Part shown: one piece after another, positions 31,284-34,878 of the stretch
Layout of the letters: each line of letters starts with the position of its first letter
How positions within the stretch are numbered: position 1 is the first letter of the stretch
Origin: Peptococcaceae bacterium
Lineage (GTDB): Bacteria; Bacillota; Peptococcia; DRI-13
Length of the DNA: 34,878 nt
Reading direction: 5' to 3'
NCBI GenBank assembly: GCA_020054815.1
Contig: JAIHAN010000012.1
Span: 1-34,878 of the forward strand
Made by a program: the position numbers and the translations under genes
Notes under the pieces: generated by a model
Told to the model about the DNA's origin: nothing
Databases searched by the model: none
The model's input: the letters and a program-made list of their open reading frames with translations, nothing else

Positions 31284-31297
31284 TTACATACCCCCAC

Positions 31298-31996
31298 CTA
31301 TATTTCCCCCGAAATAAACTTGCGTGTCTTTTCCGACTGTGGCTGAGTAAAGAGTAAATCGGTAGTTCCCGCTTCAATCAATCTTCCTTCACTTAAAAAG
31401 AGCGTGATATCGGCCAGCCGTTTGGCCTGAAACATATCATGGGTAACCACAATGGCCGCCATCCCCTCCGCCCGGCAGATTTCCTTAAGGATATTTTCCA
31501 AAAGACCTGTATGCCCCGGATCCAGATTGGCTGCCGGTTCATCCAGGACCAGGAGGCGGGGCCGGGGGGCTATGGCCCTGGCTAGAGCCACGCGGGCTCC
31601 TTCCCCACCTGACAGGGCCTCTGTGTATTTGTGCTTATACTCCCTAAGACGGAATTTATCGAGAAGATATTCTAGCCTCTCGTTCTGTTCTCTTTGGGGC
31701 CACTTCCTGATTTTTAAACCGTAGAGCAGGTTTTCTTTGACCGTGGTTTGGAAAAGGTAAGGCTTCTGCCACATGCAGGTGATTTCAGGTATAGGCTGGG
31801 TTAAGAGTTTCTTCTCCCACCAAATCTCACCTGCCCGGGGCTTTTCCATAGCGGTAAGTACCCGGAGGAGTGTACTTTTTCCTGCACCGTTGGGTCCGAT
31901 AATCCCGTAGATCCTACCCTCTTCAAAAGTAAAATTAATCTCCTTTAACACCCAGTGTGGGCCGTAGCACTGGGAAATATCTTTTATTTCCAGCAT
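31298..31996 (-). CDS. tupC: Tungstate ABC transporter ATP-binding protein (TupC-like)
   Basis: 232 residues. Walker A is GPNGAGKST, the signature is LSGGEGARVALARAI (an SGGE variant usual in TupC/WtpC-like ATPases), Walker B ends LLVLDEPAANLDP, and the H-loop is VVTHDM. The Q-loop is MWQKPYLF. ATG at 31994-31996 is eight bases after GGAGG; the three preceding codons GTG-AGG-AGG leave no room for a ribosome binding site. The paired permease identifies tungstate as the likely substrate, with molybdate as the alternative. Confidence 0.88.
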   Translation of the reverse strand: MLEIKDISQCYGPHWVLKEINFTFEEGRIYGIIGPNGAGKSTLLRVLTAMEKPRAGEIWWEKKLLTQPIPEITCMWQKPYLFQTTVKENLLYGLKIRKWPQREQNERLEYLLDKFRLREYKHKYTEALSGGEGARVALARAIAPRPRLLVLDEPAANLDPGHTGLLENILKEICRAEGMAAIVVTHDMFQAKRLADITLFLSEGRLIEAGTTDLLFTQPQSEKTRKFISGEI

Positions 31997-32001
31997 CCTC
32001 C

Positions 32002-32694
32002 TCACCTCCGGTACTGCCAGGCATACAACAGGCTGTTCACGATAAAAGACAGCAGTAAAAGAACGAGCCCTAAAGCAATGGCCAGGGAAAAGTTGCCCCG
32101 GCGCGTCTCCAGGACAATGGCGGTAGTTAGGACCTGGGTATAGCCTTTAATATCTCCTCCCACCAGCATCACTGCGCCTACCTCGGCAATGACCCGGCCA
32201 AAAGCCGTGACCAGGGCAGTGACCAGCGCTACCTTTAATTCCCTAACCAGGGTCAATAACGCCTGCCTGGAGCTGGCCCCTAAACCACGGGCTGTCATGA
32301 GCACCATCTCGGCTTTTCCTGCTACTGCCGAAATCGTTAATCCCACCACAATAGGAAAAGCCAGGATAAACTGGGCTAAAATCATGGCTAACGGTGTGAA
32401 AAGGATATAAAAGTAAGGTGCTATGGGGCCGCTGCGTGAGAGGAAAAGAAAGACCAGGAGGCCCACAAAGACGGGGGGAAGGCCCATAGCTACATACAAT
32501 GTCTTGAGGATGATACTTTTTCCGCGAAAATTCCTAAGACCTAAGAACAGCCCCACCGGTATGCCAAAGATACCGGCCAGGACAACCGCTGTGATGGATA
32601 TATAAAGAGACCGGCCAATAATTTGATAAAGCTCCCTATCTCCCGAAAAAATAAGTTCTAAGGCTTTGTACAAAGCTTCTCCTAGCAAATTCAT
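32002..32694 (-). CDS. tupB: Tungstate ABC transporter permease (TupB-like)
   Basis: 230 residues, five to six membrane helices. The N-terminal ALELIFSGDRELYQIIGRSL is typical of TupB, and the EAA-type loop is TARGLGASSRQALLTLVREL. AFGRVIAEVGAVMLVGGDIKGYTQVLTTAI near the C terminus is also characteristic of tungstate/molybdate permeases. GGTAG immediately precedes the ATG. The binding protein TupA is not encoded here; the upstream neighbour instead carries a binding-protein-like domain fused to MoeA. Confidence 0.9.
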   Translation of the reverse strand: MNLLGEALYKALELIFSGDRELYQIIGRSLYISITAVVLAGIFGIPVGLFLGLRNFRGKSIILKTLYVAMGLPPVFVGLLVFLFLSRSGPIAPYFYILFTPLAMILAQFILAFPIVVGLTISAVAGKAEMVLMTARGLGASSRQALLTLVRELKVALVTALVTAFGRVIAEVGAVMLVGGDIKGYTQVLTTAIVLETRRGNFSLAIALGLVLLLLSFIVNSLLYAWQYRR

Positions 32695-32719
32695 CTACCT
32701 TTCCCTGGGGAATAGGGCA

Positions 32720-34639
32720 TTACACATACCCGTACATGACTTTTCCCGCGTCTCTCATGCTGTATCCACCCAGTGCTTCTACTTCTTGTTGAAAAACGGG
32801 ATCTTTGATCACCTGTAACAAAGTCTGCCCCAGGCAAGAACGATAAAAATCCCTGGTCATCAACAGGTCATAACGCTCTTCACCCACAGGAACGAAATCC
32901 AGGTGATAGGCCCGGGCCGCGGAAAGAATACCCAATCCCACCTGAGCCGTTCCCGCCGCTACTGCGGCGGCTACGTTCAAGTGGGAATACTCTTCACGCT
33001 GGTAACCCAGTATTTCACTAATGCTTATACCTTCTTGCTGCAATAGATAATCGAAAAGCAGGCGGGTTCCCGCACCCTTCTGCCTGTTGATAAAGAGAGC
33101 CCTGGTCCTGACAATATCTCTAACATTCCGGATATCCAAGGGGTTACCCGGGGAAACCATCCACCCTTGCATCCTGTACACCAGGTTTACCAGGATAACA
33201 TTTTCTCCCCCTAAATACTTTTCTAAATAGGGAATATTGTACTCCCCTGTCTGGCTGTCGAAGAGGTGGACTCCGGCCAGATGAGCTTCACCTTTCTTGA
33301 TTGCCATCATTCCCCCCATACTGCCTACATGGGAGGAAGATAAAAAGAGCCTGGGATCAATACGCCTTAAAGCGGTAGCTAAAAGATCAAGGGTTAAATC
33401 ATGGCTGCCTACAGCCACCAGGGTGTTTTTTAATTCCTGTTCCGGGCGCAGGAGCTCTATTTCCACTTCTTCTCCCTGCTCATAACCCAGGGATTCCGCC
33501 GGTATGGTAAGCAACCCATGGGCTTTCACCAGGGACATGGTTACTCCCGCCCCACGGTTCAGGGGATTGGCCACATAATTACCATTGATAAATCCCACCG
33601 TCATGCGGACGAATTCTTCGCTGCCCATCTCGGAAACAATGCGGCGCCCCAGTTTGGCTTTGAGCCGGGGACGTTGGGGTTCAGCCAGGTGAAGGTATTT
33701 ATAAATGAGGGGTTTGACAAACCAGTCTAAAGCCAGATAAGCGGAAACGGGATACCCCGGTAAACCGATGACAGGCTTTCCTTCTATAATGCCAAGGATA
33801 GTTGGCTTACCGGGACGCGTGGCAATGCCGTGCACCAGAACCTCTCCCATTGACTCAATGACATGGACGGTAAAATCTTCCCGGCCGGCGGAAGACCCCG
33901 CGTTAATGATAACCACATCGGAGTGGGGCAAAGCCTCCTCTACAGCCTGTTTTAAATTCTGGAGCTTATCTCTCACTATTTCATGGAGGTAAGGTTCGGC
34001 TCCCCACTGCCTGAGATAATTGGCTATGACGGTACCGTTAAACTCAATAATCTCTCCAACTTTGGCCCTGGTGCCCGGTGCTACCAGTTCATCCCCGGTA
34101 GGTATAATGGTCACCCTGGGTTTGGCTAAAACTTTTATTTGTTCTTTACCACCTGCCAGAATAGCCCCTAAATCGGGGGGAGTCAAATAATGAAAAGCAG
34201 GTACAATAATTTCTCCCGCCACCACATCCTCACCTACAGGGCGCACATGCTGCCAGGGAGCGGCGGGAGCCATGATTTCCACCTGGTTTTCTCCGATAGG
34301 CTGGACATCCTCTATCTTGATGACGGCATCAAAACCTTCGGGTATGGGGTCTCCCGTATCCACCACCAGATAATTTTTCCCTTCGGTAAGGACAAGAGGA
34401 TTCTGGTCATTAGCCCCATAAGTCTCCTGGGCCTTTACCGTAATCCCGTCCATGGCCGAGGCAGGATAAGAAGGCATGGAGCATTCAGCAAAAAGCGCCT
34501 CAGCTGTGACCCGGCCTAAGGCGGCAGTAACGGGTATCGTTTCTTTCTTAGGCGTAAAATCAACCTTTTCCAGGAGTATCTGTTTTGCCTGGCTCCGTAG
34601 TGTATTGTTTAAATAGATTTTCCGCACATCTTCCACCAC
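32720..34639 (-). CDS. MoeA fused to a periplasmic-binding-protein-like domain
   Basis: 639 residues. About 1-405 are a complete MoeA molybdopterin molybdotransferase (PSYPASAMDGITVKA, VDTGDPIPEGFDAVIKIEDV, IPTGDELV, VINAGSSAGREDFT, GIATRPGKPTILGI and GLPGYPVSAYLALDWF). About 410-639 are a PBP-like domain (VAVGSHDLTLDLLATALRR, SSSHVGSMGGMMAIKKGEAH, NRQKGAGTRLLFDYLL) without a signal peptide, so it acts in the cytoplasm, perhaps as a metal-oxyanion or regulatory sensor. A GTG at 34637-34639 directly follows the upstream stop; a GTG at codon 5, eight bases after AGGTGG, is an equally good start. Confidence 0.9.
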   Translation of the reverse strand: MVEDVRKIYLNNTLRSQAKQILLEKVDFTPKKETIPVTAALGRVTAEALFAECSMPSYPASAMDGITVKAQETYGANDQNPLVLTEGKNYLVVDTGDPIPEGFDAVIKIEDVQPIGENQVEIMAPAAPWQHVRPVGEDVVAGEIIVPAFHYLTPPDLGAILAGGKEQIKVLAKPRVTIIPTGDELVAPGTRAKVGEIIEFNGTVIANYLRQWGAEPYLHEIVRDKLQNLKQAVEEALPHSDVVIINAGSSAGREDFTVHVIESMGEVLVHGIATRPGKPTILGIIEGKPVIGLPGYPVSAYLALDWFVKPLIYKYLHLAEPQRPRLKAKLGRRIVSEMGSEEFVRMTVGFINGNYVANPLNRGAGVTMSLVKAHGLLTIPAESLGYEQGEEVEIELLRPEQELKNTLVAVGSHDLTLDLLATALRRIDPRLFLSSSHVGSMGGMMAIKKGEAHLAGVHLFDSQTGEYNIPYLEKYLGGENVILVNLVYRMQGWMVSPGNPLDIRNVRDIVRTRALFINRQKGAGTRLLFDYLLQQEGISISEILGYQREEYSHLNVAAAVAAGTAQVGLGILSAARAYHLDFVPVGEERYDLLMTRDFYRSCLGQTLLQVIKDPVFQQEVEALGGYSMRDAGKVMYGYV

Positions 34640-34878
34640 CTATTCCCATAAAATGACGTCTACCTCGGAACCGGCCAGGAGGCCCTCACTCTGAGCCGGG
34701 ACAATCACAAGCCCCTGAGCATCGGCTAAAGTCCGTAAGAGCCCAGAACGGCCAAAAACGGGCGTGGCTTCTGTCACATTATCTTTTTTACTGAGTTTAA
34801 CTCGCACAAAGTCCGTTCTTCCCGTACGTGAGGGTATATTTTTGCTTAAGCGCGCTTTCACCGTGGCTAAGAATTCCT
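34640..34878 (-). CDS. moeA: MoeA molybdopterin molybdotransferase, C-terminal part (cut by window end)
   Basis: About 79 residues are visible, open to the window edge (EFLATVKARLSKNIPSRTG at the edge). RTDFVRVKLSKKD, VFGRSGLLRTLADAQGLVIV and PAQSEGLLAGSEVDVILWE form the MoeA C-terminal domain IV. The next gene starts on the base after its stop codon. Two MoeA proteins in tandem suggest one for each metal or one for each late step of cofactor assembly. Confidence 0.88.
   Translation of the reverse strand, partial: EFLATVKARLSKNIPSRTGRTDFVRVKLSKKDNVTEATPVFGRSGLLRTLADAQGLVIVPAQSEGLLAGSEVDVILWE

Overview
The window looks like chromosome from an anaerobic, spore-forming, Gram-positive bacterium of the class Clostridia, probably of Peptococcaceae/Desulfotomaculum type. 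The signs are strong AGGAGG-type ribosome binding sites with many GTG and TTG starts, GerPA/GerPF-family spore germination proteins, an S-box (SAM-I) riboswitch, a membrane-bound group 4 [NiFe] hydrogenase, a class III-sized hybrid cluster protein, tungstate uptake with tungsten/molybdenum cofactor genes, and a selenoprotein read through an in-frame UGA. The taxonomic guess is inference; no rRNA or tRNA gene is visible. Region by region: (1) 1-2990 holds the tail of an unknown + strand gene with its terminator, then the minus-strand set yhbY-proB-proA (RNA-binding protein and the first two steps of proline synthesis). (2) 3036-6392 is a minus-strand set: PspC-domain protein, MacA-like adaptor, MacB-type ATPase and MacB/FtsX-type permease. 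(3) 6540-7433 is a metallo-beta-lactamase-fold hydrolase, followed by back-to-back terminators and a short ORF lying on an inverted repeat. (4) 7747-10683 is a methionine ABC transporter (metQ-metN-metI) behind a SAM-I riboswitch and terminator. (5) 10781-14818 contains a structured leader RNA, a membrane glycosyltransferase, a chemoreceptor and a KtrA/TrkA-type RCK protein. (6) 14863-18985 holds a D-2-hydroxyacid dehydrogenase, two divergent GerP-family genes around a broken DUF421 gene, an apparently Fur-controlled 50-residue basic protein, and hcp with two CRP/FNR-type sites. (7) 19101-27109 is a minus-strand hydrogenase operon (hyfB-C-E-F-G-I like) that ends with an ArsR-family regulator and a thioesterase. 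(8) 27302-27592 is a HesB-like CC/Se-motif selenoprotein. (9) 27676-34878 is a minus-strand cofactor cluster: moeA (cut by the window edge), a MoeA-periplasmic-binding-like fusion, tupB, tupC, moaA, a MobB-MoaC fusion, a MOSC-Mog fusion and ubiX. How the genes fit together: the cofactor cluster takes up tungstate or molybdate and builds the pterin cofactor, as would be needed by formate dehydrogenases or aldehyde oxidoreductases encoded elsewhere. Selenoprotein capacity and the membrane hydrogenase fit the same formate/H2/ferredoxin metabolism. Hcp and the Fur-linked small protein point to nitrosative-stress and iron responses. The most notable points are the selenoprotein with its SECIS-like hairpin, a family of degenerate 7-bp tandem repeats (about GWAGTYG) at four gene boundaries that twice runs into a stop codon, the Fur-box small gene, a hydrogenase operon without a ferredoxin subunit, and two leader RNAs with interesting folding potential (upstream of yhbY and of the glycosyltransferase).
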